NCBI RefSeq assembly: GCF_022458865.1
Contig: NZ_JAJNMU010000001.1
Location: 186,001-250,000 of the forward strand
DNA length: 64,000 bases
Reading direction: 5' to 3'
Source of the DNA: Paenibacillus periandrae
GTDB lineage: Bacteria > Bacillota > Bacilli > Paenibacillales > NBRC-103111
The translations under genes and the position numbers were made by a program. The notes beneath the pieces are model-generated. The model was not told where the DNA came from. It ran no database searches and saw only the letters and a program-made list of their open reading frames with translations. Positions 9,214 through 17,829 of the stretch are shown in pieces (positions within the stretch are counted from its first letter, which is position 1; the number at the start of each line of letters is the position of its first letter).

Positions 9214-9243
9214 ACTATACTATTTGTATTATGATTTTGTCAA
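9214..9243 (-). promoter_or_regulatory. trp operon promoter
   Basis: TTGACA (9243-9238) with an 18-base spacer to TATAGT (9219-9214) on the minus strand. Transcription would begin near 9207-9210, at the first UAG of the TRAP site. It overlaps the 3' end of aroH, so trpE can also be reached by readthrough from the aroC promoter. Confidence 0.75.
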
Positions 9244-9606
9244 TTTCGATAAATCGGGACGAAGGCGCATAGCTTCCTTTAAATAAACATGCACAATTTC
9301 ATCCTGTCTCTTCTCGGTATTCACCATAACCATCAACCGGATGCACAATGGAAGACTGCCGATAACTGGAACCTCCAAGGAACACATCAGCGGTACAAGC
9401 TCCCAGCCTTCCATTGCACGAATGGCACGCGCAGGAAAGGTCGCTGTCAAATCGGTTGTTACCGTCACAAATACACTGGCTATTTCATCCGGTACAATGC
9501 CATTCTCGGCAATAATATGATTCAACATTTCTGTTGTCGCCGCTAAAATTTCATTTTCTTCATTATTTTCTACCGTTGTCGCACCACGAATTCCCCGAAC
9601 AAACAT
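9229..9606 (-). CDS. aroH: Monofunctional chorismate mutase, AroH class
   Basis: Rearranges chorismate to prephenate for phenylalanine and tyrosine. The 125-residue protein begins MFVRGIRGATTVE. It keeps residues known to matter in the B. subtilis trimeric enzyme at the same positions: Arg7, Glu78 (LEVP), Arg90 (LCIRLM) and Tyr108 (HVYLK). It is the small AroH fold, not the AroQ helical type. It follows aroB by 3 bases, and its last codons contain the trp promoter -35 region. Confidence 0.96.
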   Translation of the reverse strand: MFVRGIRGATTVENNEENEILAATTEMLNHIIAENGIVPDEIASVFVTVTTDLTATFPARAIRAMEGWELVPLMCSLEVPVIGSLPLCIRLMVMVNTEKRQDEIVHVYLKEAMRLRPDLSKLTKS

Positions 9607-9609
9607 GTG

Positions 9610-10704
9610 CTATACCTCCCGTTTCAACTGCTCCACGACATCTCTCACCAAAGCCGCGGACACATTCTTGTTAATCTCCACCTTACCAATTTCGGTTGGT
9701 ACGATGAAGACGATATTGCCCTCATCAAATTTCTTGTCATGCATCATAGCACTCATAATCGCATCGGTATCCAGGTGCGCAGGGATGCTTGTCGGCAAGC
9801 CAAATGCTTGCAAAATGCGTTTCGTCGTCGTGTAGATTTCTTCCGAATAACCCAGACGAACGGCTACCTTGGCTGAACCTACCATCCCAATCGAAATCGC
9901 TTCTCCATGCAGCAGTTCGCCATACCCTGCTGTCGCTTCAAGCGCATGACCAATCGTATGACCAAGATTCAAAATCGCACGCAGTCCATGCTCCTTTTCA
10001 TCCTCTGATACGACAATTGTTTTCACGCGACAACCCTCGTATAAGCCGTATTCCAAAGCTTCAGGGTCCAGATGAACAAGCTTTTGCGCATTTTCTTCCA
10101 ACCAGGCTGTAAATCCGGCATCCCAGATCAAGCCATGCTTGATCATTTCGGACAGTCCCGAGCGGACATCACGATCTGGCAGTGTCTGCAAGGTCGAAGT
10201 ATCATAGAGCACGAGCTCCGGCTGATAAAACGCTCCGATCGTATTTTTGGCCAGTGGGTGATTCACTGCAACCTTACCACCCACACTACTGTCATGCGCT
10301 AAGATCGTAGTCGGTATTTGCACAAATTTGACTCCACGCATATAACTCGCAGCCACAAAACCCGCCAAATCGCCAACCACGCCTCCGCCTAAAGCGACAA
10401 CGGCAGACTTACGATCCAACCCTGCCTCTAGGGCTACGCCAATGATATCCTCCATAACGCTTAGTGACTTGGATTTCTCACCGAAAGCGACCGTATAGGA
10501 GATGGGTTTATAGCCCGCTGTCTCCAATCGGCTGATCACCTGAGGCAAATGGTGCTTGGCCACATGATCATCGGTAACGATAAGCATTGGCGAGCCTTTG
10601 CTAATCCCGTGTTTGCTGAATAAATCTGCGATTTGTTCAATAATGCCTTGTCCGATGTAAATAGGGTAGGAACGCTCACCCAAATCAACCTTTAGCTCTC
10701 TCAT
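9610..10704 (-). CDS. aroB: 3-dehydroquinate synthase
   Basis: Second step of the shikimate pathway, NAD- and metal-dependent cyclisation of DAHP. The protein shows the NAD loop ALGGGVVGDLAGFVAASYMRG, the segment PTTILAHDSSVGGKVAVNH, and the metal-site helix NLGHTIGHALEA. An in-frame ATG at 10728 exists, but ATG 10704 begins MRELKVDLGERSYPIYIG, the usual family N-terminus, with GGGAG upstream, so it is preferred. It lies between aroC and aroH as in Bacillus. Confidence 0.95.
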   Translation of the reverse strand: MRELKVDLGERSYPIYIGQGIIEQIADLFSKHGISKGSPMLIVTDDHVAKHHLPQVISRLETAGYKPISYTVAFGEKSKSLSVMEDIIGVALEAGLDRKSAVVALGGGVVGDLAGFVAASYMRGVKFVQIPTTILAHDSSVGGKVAVNHPLAKNTIGAFYQPELVLYDTSTLQTLPDRDVRSGLSEMIKHGLIWDAGFTAWLEENAQKLVHLDPEALEYGLYEGCRVKTIVVSEDEKEHGLRAILNLGHTIGHALEATAGYGELLHGEAISIGMVGSAKVAVRLGYSEEIYTTTKRILQAFGLPTSIPAHLDTDAIMSAMMHDKKFDEGNIVFIVPTEIGKVEINKNVSAALVRDVVEQLKREV

Positions 10705-10767
10705 TCGTTTCAACGCTCCCATCTGCATAACTATTTACGTGCACCTGATTACTAGCCGCAGTCGGAA

Positions 10768-11931
10768 TTAGTAGTTCTTGATCTGCTCCAGGTAGCTGTT
10801 ATAGTTGCTGCGAATTTCTTCCAAGGAATCGCCACCGAATTTATCAAGAAATGCATTGGCTACTTCCCAGGCGACAATATTTTCCATAATAACACCTGCC
10901 GCAGGCACCGCACACGTATCGGAACGCTCTACTTGGGCTGTGAATGGCTCCTTGGTGTCGATATCAACACTTTGCAGAGCTTTGTACAAGGTTGAGATAG
11001 GCTTCATTACGCCGCGCACCACAATTGGCTCGCCCGTTGTCATGCCACCTTCAAAGCCACCTGCACGATTCGATGCACGATAAAAGCCACGATCTTCGCT
11101 ATGCATAATTTCATCATGAACCTTGGAGCCTCTGAGCTTGGCTGCTTCGAAACCGATACCAATTTCACAGCCTTTGAAGGCTTGAATAGATAATACAGCT
11201 TGAGCAATGCGCCCATCCAACTTGCGATCCCACTGAACATGACTGCCTAATCCGACGGGTACGCCTTCAATAATGCATTCCACAATACCGCCAAGCGTGT
11301 CCCCGTCTTCTTTGGCAGCATCAATCGCTGCGATCATAAGAGCTTCCGCTTCTTTATCGACGACACGTACCGGAGATTCCTCTGTAATACGGATCAGCTC
11401 ATCTATTGGCAGTTCCTGACGCTTCACTTCCACATCGCCAATACGGATAACTTGTACGGCTACCTTAATATCGAAGGCTTCCAGTAACTGGCGGGCAACA
11501 GCACCCGTGGCAACACGCATCGTTGTTTCACGCGCGCTCGAACGCTCCAAAATATTACGCAGATCCTTTTGATTATATTTCAAACCGCCGTTAAGATCTG
11601 CATGACCCGGACGTGGACGGTTTACTCTTCGTTTGGACTCGTCATTGCCTTCAATCGGTTCAATGTTCATCACTGATGTCCAGTGTTTCCAGTCATTATT
11701 CTCAACCACGAGCGCTATCGGCGCCCCCGTTGTTTTACCATGTCTAACACCGCCAACAATACTTGCGGTATCCTTCTCAATTTGCATCCGGCGTCCGCGA
11801 CCATGGCCCTTTTGACGGCGGCCCAGTTGAAAGTTCACCTTCTCGAAGTCAATCGTGACATTACTTGGAAAGCCTTCGATAATTGCAGTCAACTGTGGTC
11901 CGTGCGTTTCGCCTGCTGTTAAATATCTCAC
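10768..11931 (-). CDS. aroC: Chorismate synthase
   Basis: FMN-dependent elimination of phosphate from EPSP to give chorismate, the branch point for Trp, Phe, Tyr and folate (called aroF in B. subtilis). Visible signatures are [13 protein letters not shown] at the N-terminus, [13 protein letters not shown], the FMN-site segment [15 protein letters not shown], and [15 protein letters not shown]. The ATG at 11952 adds seven residues. GTG at 11931 is 8 bases behind AAGGGG and gives the standard N-terminus. It is the first gene of the aro-trp run and has its own promoter at 11988-12016. Confidence 0.96.
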   Translation of the reverse strand: MRYLTAGETHGPQLTAIIEGFPSNVTIDFEKVNFQLGRRQKGHGRGRRMQIEKDTASIVGGVRHGKTTGAPIALVVENNDWKHWTSVMNIEPIEGNDESKRRVNRPRPGHADLNGGLKYNQKDLRNILERSSARETTMRVATGAVARQLLEAFDIKVAVQVIRIGDVEVKRQELPIDELIRITEESPVRVVDKEAEALMIAAIDAAKEDGDTLGGIVECIIEGVPVGLGSHVQWDRKLDGRIAQAVLSIQAFKGCEIGIGFEAAKLRGSKVHDEIMHSEDRGFYRASNRAGGFEGGMTTGEPIVVRGVMKPISTLYKALQSVDIDTKEPFTAQVERSDTCAVPAAGVIMENIVAWEVANAFLDKFGGDSLEEIRSNYNSYLEQIKNY

Positions 11932-11987
11932 TTGTTTATCCCCTTCCGACATTCTCTTCCGTAGGTATGTACCCGATTCCTTTGCTA

Positions 11988-12016
11988 ATTATAGTATAGG
12001 CGTCACAGTTTGACAA
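11988..12016 (-). promoter_or_regulatory. Promoter of the aroC-led supraoperon
   Basis: TTGTCA (12016-12011), 17-base spacer, TATAAT (11993-11988) on the minus strand, about 55 bases before the aroC GTG. It follows the terminator at 12035-12076, so aroC begins a new transcript. Confidence 0.8.
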
Positions 12017-12034
12017 GAAACGTGTATACAAAAA

Positions 12035-12076
12035 AAGAAGCGCAGCAGCGGCACGAGAACCGAGGTTACGCTTCTT
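12035..12076 (-). terminator. Terminator after the 54-residue ORF
   Basis: Arms AAGAAGCG and CGCTTCTT on the minus strand around a structured loop, followed by TTTTT. It separates the upstream hep-ndk-cheR transcript from aroC. Confidence 0.8.
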
Positions 12077-12107
12077 TCCTACTCTTATGAATGGTGCAAG
12101 ATCAAAA

Positions 12108-12272
12108 TTATATATGGATCGATTGTTTGATGTATGGTTCCGCATGCACGGTCTGGTCGGGCGCATCCACAAAACCTAAAATCTGCATAGAGTCAATTCC
12201 GAGAATCTGTGCACATTCCTGCATGGTAATGAAGCCCTTGCGGTAAGCCATGATAACCTTCCTTTTATCCAT
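12108..12272 (-). CDS. Small conserved-looking protein, 54 residues, function unknown
   Basis: A short ORF with a strong GGAGGG site 6 bases before its ATG. The product starts MDKRKVIMAYRKGFITMQEC and continues with AQILGIDSMQILGF. The charged helix, turn and second helix resemble a small helix-turn-helix, but no family is recognised. Third codon positions and the ribosome site look like a real gene. It sits between cheR and aroC and is followed by its own terminator, so it is probably the last gene of the hepS-to-cheR transcript. There is no signal peptide or membrane segment. Confidence 0.7.
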   Translation of the reverse strand: MDKRKVIMAYRKGFITMQECAQILGIDSMQILGFVDAPDQTVHAEPYIKQSIHI

Positions 12273-12348
12273 TTGACCCTCCTAAGAGATTGCGAATACT
12301 AATTACTCCTTAGTATGGGCAAGACTGGAAAAGTTTATACATGTATAA

Positions 12349-13128
12349 TTACTCTTTCTTGCGATAAAAAAAAGTTTCAGCTGGTTCCAGCTTGTATTGA
12401 CCCGGTGAAAAAATTTGCTCCGTGCTGCCGACAAACAAAATGCCGCCCGGTTTAAGGGAATCTGCAAATTTTTGATACAGCAGGTGTTTCGCTTCTTCAG
12501 TAAAATAGATCATCACGTTACGGCAAATAATCAGATCAAATTGGGTATCGAATTTATCTGTCAACAAATTTTGCTTCTGAAAACGGATACCTTTTTTCAA
12601 CTCATCGCTCACCAAATAAGTCAAATTTTCTTTTTTATAATATTTATCGAGGTAAGCCTGAGGAACATCCCGGATTGAACGGTCTGAATACACACCATTC
12701 TTGGCCTTGGCCAAGGCACCGTCATCAATATCCGTAGCGAGCAGATGGGTATCATTCAATGCGTTCAGCTTAGCCAAAATCATCGCCAACGTATAAGGCT
12801 CTTCCCCTGTGGAACAGGCTGCACTCCAGCACTTGAGCTTACGGTTTTTGCGAAGCATATCCGGTATAAAAACACGTTCCAGCACTTCCCATCGGTTAGG
12901 GTTGCGCCAGAACTCTGATACGTTGATCGTCATGCGATCCAAAAACTCGTAGAACAGCTCCTTATCCTTGGTCATTGCTTCAAAAAAAGCAACAAACGTA
13001 TTATAACCTTTTTTGGTTCTCAAAGTGGTCAACCGACGCTTCATCTGAGCTTCCTTATACTGAGACAAATCGATCGACGTGTAATCCTTGACCTTTTTTA
13101 CAAATAGCAAAAAATCCTGATCCTCCAT
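12349..13128 (-). CDS. cheR: Chemotaxis protein methyltransferase CheR
   Basis: S-adenosylmethionine-dependent methylation of glutamates on chemoreceptors, setting adaptation. The N-terminal helical domain (KDYTSIDLSQYKEAQMKRR) and NVSEFWRNPNRW lead into the SAM-binding segment WSAACSTGEEPYTLA. IICRNVMIYF and FVGSTE follow, all typical of CheR. It is isolated from other chemotaxis genes but lies between ndk and aroC, as in B. subtilis. The start was taken at ATG 13128, which is better spaced from GGTGGG than the ATG at 13137. Confidence 0.95.
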   Translation of the reverse strand: MEDQDFLLFVKKVKDYTSIDLSQYKEAQMKRRLTTLRTKKGYNTFVAFFEAMTKDKELFYEFLDRMTINVSEFWRNPNRWEVLERVFIPDMLRKNRKLKCWSAACSTGEEPYTLAMILAKLNALNDTHLLATDIDDGALAKAKNGVYSDRSIRDVPQAYLDKYYKKENLTYLVSDELKKGIRFQKQNLLTDKFDTQFDLIICRNVMIYFTEEAKHLLYQKFADSLKPGGILFVGSTEQIFSPGQYKLEPAETFFYRKKE

Positions 13129-13143
13129 TGCCAACATCCCACC

Positions 13144-13587
13144 TTAAATCCACGTTTGTATAGACTTGGTGTATCTCACTAATTCTTGTTCAGTAAAAAA
13201 GTTATTGATTTCCCGCTCAGCACTCTCAGGAGAATCCGAACCATGTATTAAATTAAAATTGGTATGTATCGCATAATCCCCACGGATGGTCCCAGGCGCA
13301 GCATCTACAGCACTTGTTTTACCAATCATGGTTCTGGATAATGCGATAATTTGATCGCCTTCCCAGACCATAGCAAATACCGGACCTGAGGTAATGAAAG
13401 AAACGAGCCTGTCAAAAAAATCTTTACCTGTATGCTCCACATAGTGAAGTTCTGCTTGCTCCTTCGACATTTGAATCAGCTTTGCCCCAATTAACTGGAA
13501 GCCTTTCTGTTCAAAGCGTTTTACAATCTCACCAATAACGCCACGCTGCACGCCATCTGGCTTTACCATCAAAAAGCTGCGTTCCAT
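13144..13587 (-). CDS. ndk: Nucleoside diphosphate kinase
   Basis: Ping-pong phosphate transfer between nucleoside tri- and diphosphates. The 147-residue protein starts [16 protein letters not shown], and has [10 protein letters not shown], the PGTIRGDYA loop and [16 protein letters not shown], whose histidine is the phospho-carrier. A GGAGG site precedes the ATG. It lies between hepT and cheR as in Bacillus. Confidence 0.97.
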   Translation of the reverse strand: MERSFLMVKPDGVQRGVIGEIVKRFEQKGFQLIGAKLIQMSKEQAELHYVEHTGKDFFDRLVSFITSGPVFAMVWEGDQIIALSRTMIGKTSAVDAAPGTIRGDYAIHTNFNLIHGSDSPESAEREINNFFTEQELVRYTKSIQTWI

Positions 13588-13665
13588 ATTCCCATCCTCC
13601 TTTTAAATCCCAATATAACATAGTTATTGTATTATGATAACCATTCCATGGGAAAAGTTAACATT

Positions 13666-14640
13666 TTAATACGAACGATTCCCGATAAAATGAGCTACAC
13701 CGACAAAATCCTTCTTGGCCTGAATGTCCGGCAAGCCCTGAAGCGCTGCAATCGCTTTGTCAATATAGCTTGAAGCCAGCTGCTCTGACCGACGAATCCC
13801 CTCACTGCTGCGGATCAGCCTGATAAACTCACTAATATCGGTTTGACCGTCCGCATCCTTGATTAGCTGCATTTGCTCCAGCAAAACTTCCCTAAGCTCG
13901 GGCTGCTGCAGAGCAAAAATAACCGGTACTGTAATATTCCCCTGACGAATATCACTGCCAGGCGGTTTACCAATCTCCTTCTCAGAGCCGCACAAATCCA
14001 ATAAGTCATCACGAATCTGAAATGCCATCCCAACATTGTAACCGAATCGATACAATCGCATGGATAACTCGTCCTCAACCCCAGCGGTGATCGCACCTAA
14101 CTGGCAGCTTATCGCAATCAGCAGGGCTGTTTTACGCTTTATCCGCAATAAATAATCACGTAACGTTTGCTCGGTGTTGAAAAAAAAGCGAATTTGCTCC
14201 ATTTCACCAATACTCATCTCGACGATCGCCTTCGACATAATCTGATGAATCGCTGCATTCGGCAGCCTGGTAACGACCGTTAAAGCCTTGGCAAATATGT
14301 AATCTCCGGTATGCATAGCAATCCGATTGTCCCATTTGGATCTGACGGTCTTTTGACCTCGGCGTGTTGAAGCATCGTCAATCACATCATCATGAACCAA
14401 CGAGGCCATATGAATCAATTCCAAAGGAACTGCGATATGCTTGATCTGTTCCAGATCGTAATGGCCAAACTTGGCCCCAAGCAGAACGAAAACAGGCCGG
14501 ATTCTTTTGCCGCCCGCCTTTAACAAATGAAGTGAAGCCTCACGAAGCAGTGCATGCTCACTGTCGATACTGCGCTCCAGCTCTTTTTCAATATATGTAA
14601 TATCCTTTTTCATTTTGGCGTACAATTCGATCAGCTTCAT
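13666..14640 (-). CDS. hepT: Heptaprenyl diphosphate synthase, component II
   Basis: Large catalytic subunit of the heterodimer that elongates farnesyl diphosphate to the C35 side chain of menaquinone-7. Both aspartate-rich motifs are present: LVHDDVIDDASTRRG (FARM) and FQIRDDLLDLCG (SARM). GGKRIRP near the N-terminus binds the pyrophosphate group. Its partner, component I, is hepS at 16886-17749. The two are separated here by menG, ubiA and ubiX. The 5' end overlaps ubiX by 4 bases. Confidence 0.95.
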   Translation of the reverse strand: MKLIELYAKMKKDITYIEKELERSIDSEHALLREASLHLLKAGGKRIRPVFVLLGAKFGHYDLEQIKHIAVPLELIHMASLVHDDVIDDASTRRGQKTVRSKWDNRIAMHTGDYIFAKALTVVTRLPNAAIHQIMSKAIVEMSIGEMEQIRFFFNTEQTLRDYLLRIKRKTALLIAISCQLGAITAGVEDELSMRLYRFGYNVGMAFQIRDDLLDLCGSEKEIGKPPGSDIRQGNITVPVIFALQQPELREVLLEQMQLIKDADGQTDISEFIRLIRSSEGIRRSEQLASSYIDKAIAALQGLPDIQAKKDFVGVAHFIGNRSY

Positions 14641-15260
14641 TCCGTCACCTGCGTCACAGATTTATCTCCCTGTGAACCCCATCTTTTGAACAGTTCATGC
14701 TCCACCTGCATCGCATCCAATACTTTGCCTACAACAAAATCAATCATGTCAGCTATCGTCTGAGGTCCTTGATAAAATGCAGGCATGGCCGGAATCATGC
14801 GAACACCCATTCGAGACAGCTTAAGCATGTTTTCAAGATGTATGGCGTGTAAAGGAGTTTCGCGAGGAACCATAATTAGCGGTCTGCCTTCCTTCAACAT
14901 CACATCAGCTGTACGCTCCAGCAAATTATCCGAGGTACCGTTTGCAATACTTGACAAAGTCCCCATTGAACAAGGAACAACTACCATCCCGGCCGTCCGA
15001 AAGGAGCCGCTTGCTGTGCTGGCCCCGATATCTTGAATCGGATGATAATGAAAGCTTCCTGAATGGGAACCAAAATGTTGTTGAAGCGTTGCCTTTCTGT
15101 TGCTGGCATCCCAGCCCAGCTCTTCCTTTAATACGCGCCAGCCGGCATCTGTAACCAGCACATGCAGCTCCACTCCTATAGAGAGCAAATAGGTGCACAA
15201 TCGTGCACCATAAGCTGCCCCACTAGCTCCGGTTATACCAATAACCCAAGGTCGACTCAT
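14637..15260 (-). CDS. ubiX: UbiX-family flavin prenyltransferase
   Basis: Members prenylate FMN to make the prFMN cofactor needed by UbiD-type decarboxylases. The 207-residue protein has the flavoprotein motif GITGASGAAYGARL, GTLSSIANGTSDNLLERTADVML with its conserved Ser/Asn, and LVPRETPLH-like VPRETPLHAIHLENM. No UbiD homologue lies in the window. It overlaps ubiA (15257-15260) and hepT by 4 bases each, so it is firmly within the quinone operon. A role in menaquinone ring decarboxylation is inferred from this context. Confidence 0.93.
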   Translation of the reverse strand: MSRPWVIGITGASGAAYGARLCTYLLSIGVELHVLVTDAGWRVLKEELGWDASNRKATLQQHFGSHSGSFHYHPIQDIGASTASGSFRTAGMVVVPCSMGTLSSIANGTSDNLLERTADVMLKEGRPLIMVPRETPLHAIHLENMLKLSRMGVRMIPAMPAFYQGPQTIADMIDFVVGKVLDAMQVEHELFKRWGSQGDKSVTQVTE

Positions 15261-16132
15261 TTATGGAGCACCACCAAGTCTGCCAGAGAAAAGATAAATA
15301 CGACTGAGCTGAGCGTACTATTCAACGTAAAGAAGGCCATATTCACGCGGCTCAAATTCGTAGGTGTCACAATCTTATGTTGATAAAACAATAACAGGTT
15401 CGCGATAAGAATACCAATCAAATAGAGCCAGCTTAAATCTGTTAAATAAAATAAGACTATGAATCCGATAGCTGTAACCAAATGGAACCAACGGGCAATT
15501 TTTAACGCCTTTGCAACACCAAATCGTTGTGGTATCGAATGCAGCCCTTCCTTCTTGTCAAACTCTGTATCCTGACATGCATAGATCACATCAAACCCCG
15601 CTGTCCAAAAGGAAACCGACACATAAAAAATGATAGCCGGCAGTGAGATATCGTTCGTCACAGCAACCCAGCCTCCAAGCGGAGCTAGTCCAAGCGTTAA
15701 GCCCAGGATCAAGTGACAAGCCCAGGTAAAGCGTTTTGTATACGAATATAATACAAGAAAAAAGACCGCAATAGGCAGCAGCTTCATGGAAAGCGGGCTT
15801 AAATTAGAGGCCGCCCAAAATAACAGTGTGAAGGAAATCACAATAAAAATGATAGCTTCTCTCGAGGAAATCAATCCGGCAGGAATCGCTCTGGCAGCCG
15901 TCCTCGGGTTCTTGGCATCAAATACCTTGTCGATAACCCTGTTCAAGCCCATAGCCGCGCTGCGAGCACCTATCATCGCCAGGATGACCCAGCCTATAGC
16001 AGCCCAACCCGGTAAATGATTCGTCATAACAATGGAGCCCAATATGGCTCCCATAAATGCGAACGGCAGTGCAAAAAGCGTGTGCTCAATTTTGATCATT
16101 TCCAAAAAAATCTTCGTCTTTTTCAACAGCAT
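15257..16132 (-). CDS. ubiA: UbiA-family aromatic prenyltransferase
   Basis: Integral membrane enzyme attaching a polyprenyl chain to an aromatic carboxylate. The 291-residue protein has the first Asp-rich motif in LNRVIDKVFDAKNPRTAAR (NxxxDxxxD) and the second in YACQDTEFDKKEGLHSIP (DxxxD), with about eight hydrophobic segments between and after. It resembles the 4-hydroxybenzoate/MqnP branch rather than MenA, judged by motif form and by pairing with ubiX. In B. subtilis this place in the hep operon is empty. The substrate (hydroxybenzoate or 6-hydroxynaphthoate) is not settled by the sequence. Confidence 0.92.
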   Translation of the reverse strand: MLLKKTKIFLEMIKIEHTLFALPFAFMGAILGSIVMTNHLPGWAAIGWVILAMIGARSAAMGLNRVIDKVFDAKNPRTAARAIPAGLISSREAIIFIVISFTLLFWAASNLSPLSMKLLPIAVFFLVLYSYTKRFTWACHLILGLTLGLAPLGGWVAVTNDISLPAIIFYVSVSFWTAGFDVIYACQDTEFDKKEGLHSIPQRFGVAKALKIARWFHLVTAIGFIVLFYLTDLSWLYLIGILIANLLLFYQHKIVTPTNLSRVNMAFFTLNSTLSSVVFIFSLADLVVLHK

Positions 16133-16154
16133 CTGAATCCACCACTCCCGTTTC

Positions 16155-16874
16155 TCATTCCGCCGCCTGCTTCTTGATGCCGATATGAAGTGCTGCGATG
16201 CCTCCGGTCAGCGGATACGCCTGTACCTGAGCCAAGCCTGTTGTTCTGAAAATTTCAGCAAGCTGCTTATGATCAGGGAAGTTTATCAAGGATTCCGGCA
16301 GCCACTTATACTGCTCATAGCTTTTGGCAATTAATTTACCCAGTAAAGGCAAAATAGTTTGGAAATAAAAATAGTATATCCCTTTGAATGGCTGCCAGGT
16401 AGGCTTGGACAATTCTAAGGAAACAACCCATCCGCCAGGCTTAACCACGCGCTGCATTTCCTCAATCACCTTCACAAGGTCGGGCACATTACGCAGAGCG
16501 AATCCGATTGTCGCGTAGTCAAAGGTGTTATCCTCGTATGGCAGCTTCATGGCGTTGCCTTGCACCAGCTTAATTTGCTTGTCCAATCCGCCTTCGCGAA
16601 TTTTGATTGCACCATAATCAAGCATGTTCTGACTAAAATCAAGTCCGACCATATTCCCCGTGCCACTTGCTTTAGCCATGCTAATCGTCCAGTCACAGGT
16701 GCCACAGCACAGATCAATTGCCGTACTGCCCGGCTGCATATTCATTTTCTTCATTGTAAAATTCCGCCATGCCTTATGTCTGCGAAAGCTTAGAATATCA
16801 TTCATGAGATCATATTTGGGAGCTATACTTTCAAAAACAGAATGAACAAACTCTTCTTTAGATTTAGACTGCAC
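16155..16874 (-). CDS. menG: Demethylmenaquinone methyltransferase
   Basis: SAM-dependent C-methylation giving menaquinone in the last step (UbiE/MenG family). The 239-residue protein has APKYDLMNDILSFRRHKAWR, the SAM pocket AIDLCCGTCDW and VGLDFSQNML, GNAMKLPYEDNTFDYATIGF, and the family segment FALRNVPDL. It lies 11 bases after hepS and 22 before ubiA. Confidence 0.96.
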   Translation of the reverse strand: MQSKSKEEFVHSVFESIAPKYDLMNDILSFRRHKAWRNFTMKKMNMQPGSTAIDLCCGTCDWTISMAKASGTGNMVGLDFSQNMLDYGAIKIREGGLDKQIKLVQGNAMKLPYEDNTFDYATIGFALRNVPDLVKVIEEMQRVVKPGGWVVSLELSKPTWQPFKGIYYFYFQTILPLLGKLIAKSYEQYKWLPESLINFPDHKQLAEIFRTTGLAQVQAYPLTGGIAALHIGIKKQAAE

Positions 16875-16885
16875 TTCGGTTCACC

Positions 16886-17749
16886 TCAAATTTCTTCCAG
16901 TACTTTTGGAGTCGACAGGTAGCGAGCAAACGGTTCTCCAATCAACAGGAGCTCTTCACTCAACTCTTTGCTTTCGAGTGATCGCAGCTTGTCCTGCAGT
17001 TGACGTGTCGTTGTTTCTAGCAGTTGATATAATTGTAATGATATCTTGTACTTCATCCATATGGAGCGTATTTTCCCTGGATCAGGCTCCTCAAGCTGCA
17101 TGTTCTTGCGCTCTTCTTTGGAAATCTGCTGCAGCATATACCCAAAGCTCCAGCTATCCGGCTGCTGCTGTTTATCCGGCTTGCCAATTTCTTGAAGCAG
17201 CAGCTCACATAATGTGAATAACCGCAATATTTCTGGCCAAACCTTATAGAGTGAACCTTCCATGAACTGAGAAAATGCCTTATAAATCCGCGATCTGATT
17301 TCTACCGATTGGAGAACATACTCTTCCGAAGTAATCTGCACACTTTTTAACGTTTGATAAAAAACGATTTTCAAGCGGTTTGCTTCACAAATCGCATCGG
17401 AAAGTGTACCTATCATAGCAATATGTCCGGCCTCTGCCAGAAGAAAATAAAACCGGGCACTGAAATAATCACCTGCCAGCACCTTGATTTGTCTGGATCT
17501 GGCCGACTTCATATCCTTGGCCTGATTCGTAATACTGACCGTATCGTGAGTGTCGAGACCTAACTGAACCAGACTGGTTACCAGACTGAACAATTCACTG
17601 TAACCCTGCAGTTCATTATTTCTATTAAGAAATGCATATAAGATCCGTGTTCGGAATTCGGGGAAATGCGGGAGTTCCGTGTATTTCTGTATCATGTCAT
17701 AATCTATATATTTTTGGGCCATCTCTGGTATCCGATAACAATTCATCAT
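16886..17749 (-). CDS. hepS: Heptaprenyl diphosphate synthase, component I
   Basis: Regulatory small subunit that sets the C35 product length with HepT. The 287-residue all-helical protein lacks Asp-rich catalytic motifs, as expected. Recognisable segments are GDYFSARFYFLLAEAGHIAMI, with its KVLAGDY lead, and LSDAICEANRLKI. First gene of hepS-menG-ubiA-ubiX-hepT, preceded by an extended -10 promoter at 17797-17806. The family diverges strongly in sequence, so identification leans partly on gene order. Confidence 0.9.
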   Translation of the reverse strand: MMNCYRIPEMAQKYIDYDMIQKYTELPHFPEFRTRILYAFLNRNNELQGYSELFSLVTSLVQLGLDTHDTVSITNQAKDMKSARSRQIKVLAGDYFSARFYFLLAEAGHIAMIGTLSDAICEANRLKIVFYQTLKSVQITSEEYVLQSVEIRSRIYKAFSQFMEGSLYKVWPEILRLFTLCELLLQEIGKPDKQQQPDSWSFGYMLQQISKEERKNMQLEEPDPGKIRSIWMKYKISLQLYQLLETTTRQLQDKLRSLESKELSEELLLIGEPFARYLSTPKVLEEI

Positions 17750-17796
17750 TAGCCTCCGAACCGGTACAAGAACATCTCTTGATCATAATCCAAACT

Positions 17797-17806
17797 ATTA
17801 TAGCAC
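17797..17806 (-). promoter_or_regulatory. Extended -10 promoter of the hepS operon
   Basis: TGCTATAAT on the minus strand (TATAAT at 17802-17797) in the gap before hepS. A weak TTGTGC lies about 19 bases upstream. The TG extension supports activity. Confidence 0.5.
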
Positions 17807-17829
17807 AATCAATGTGTTGGCGCACAATA

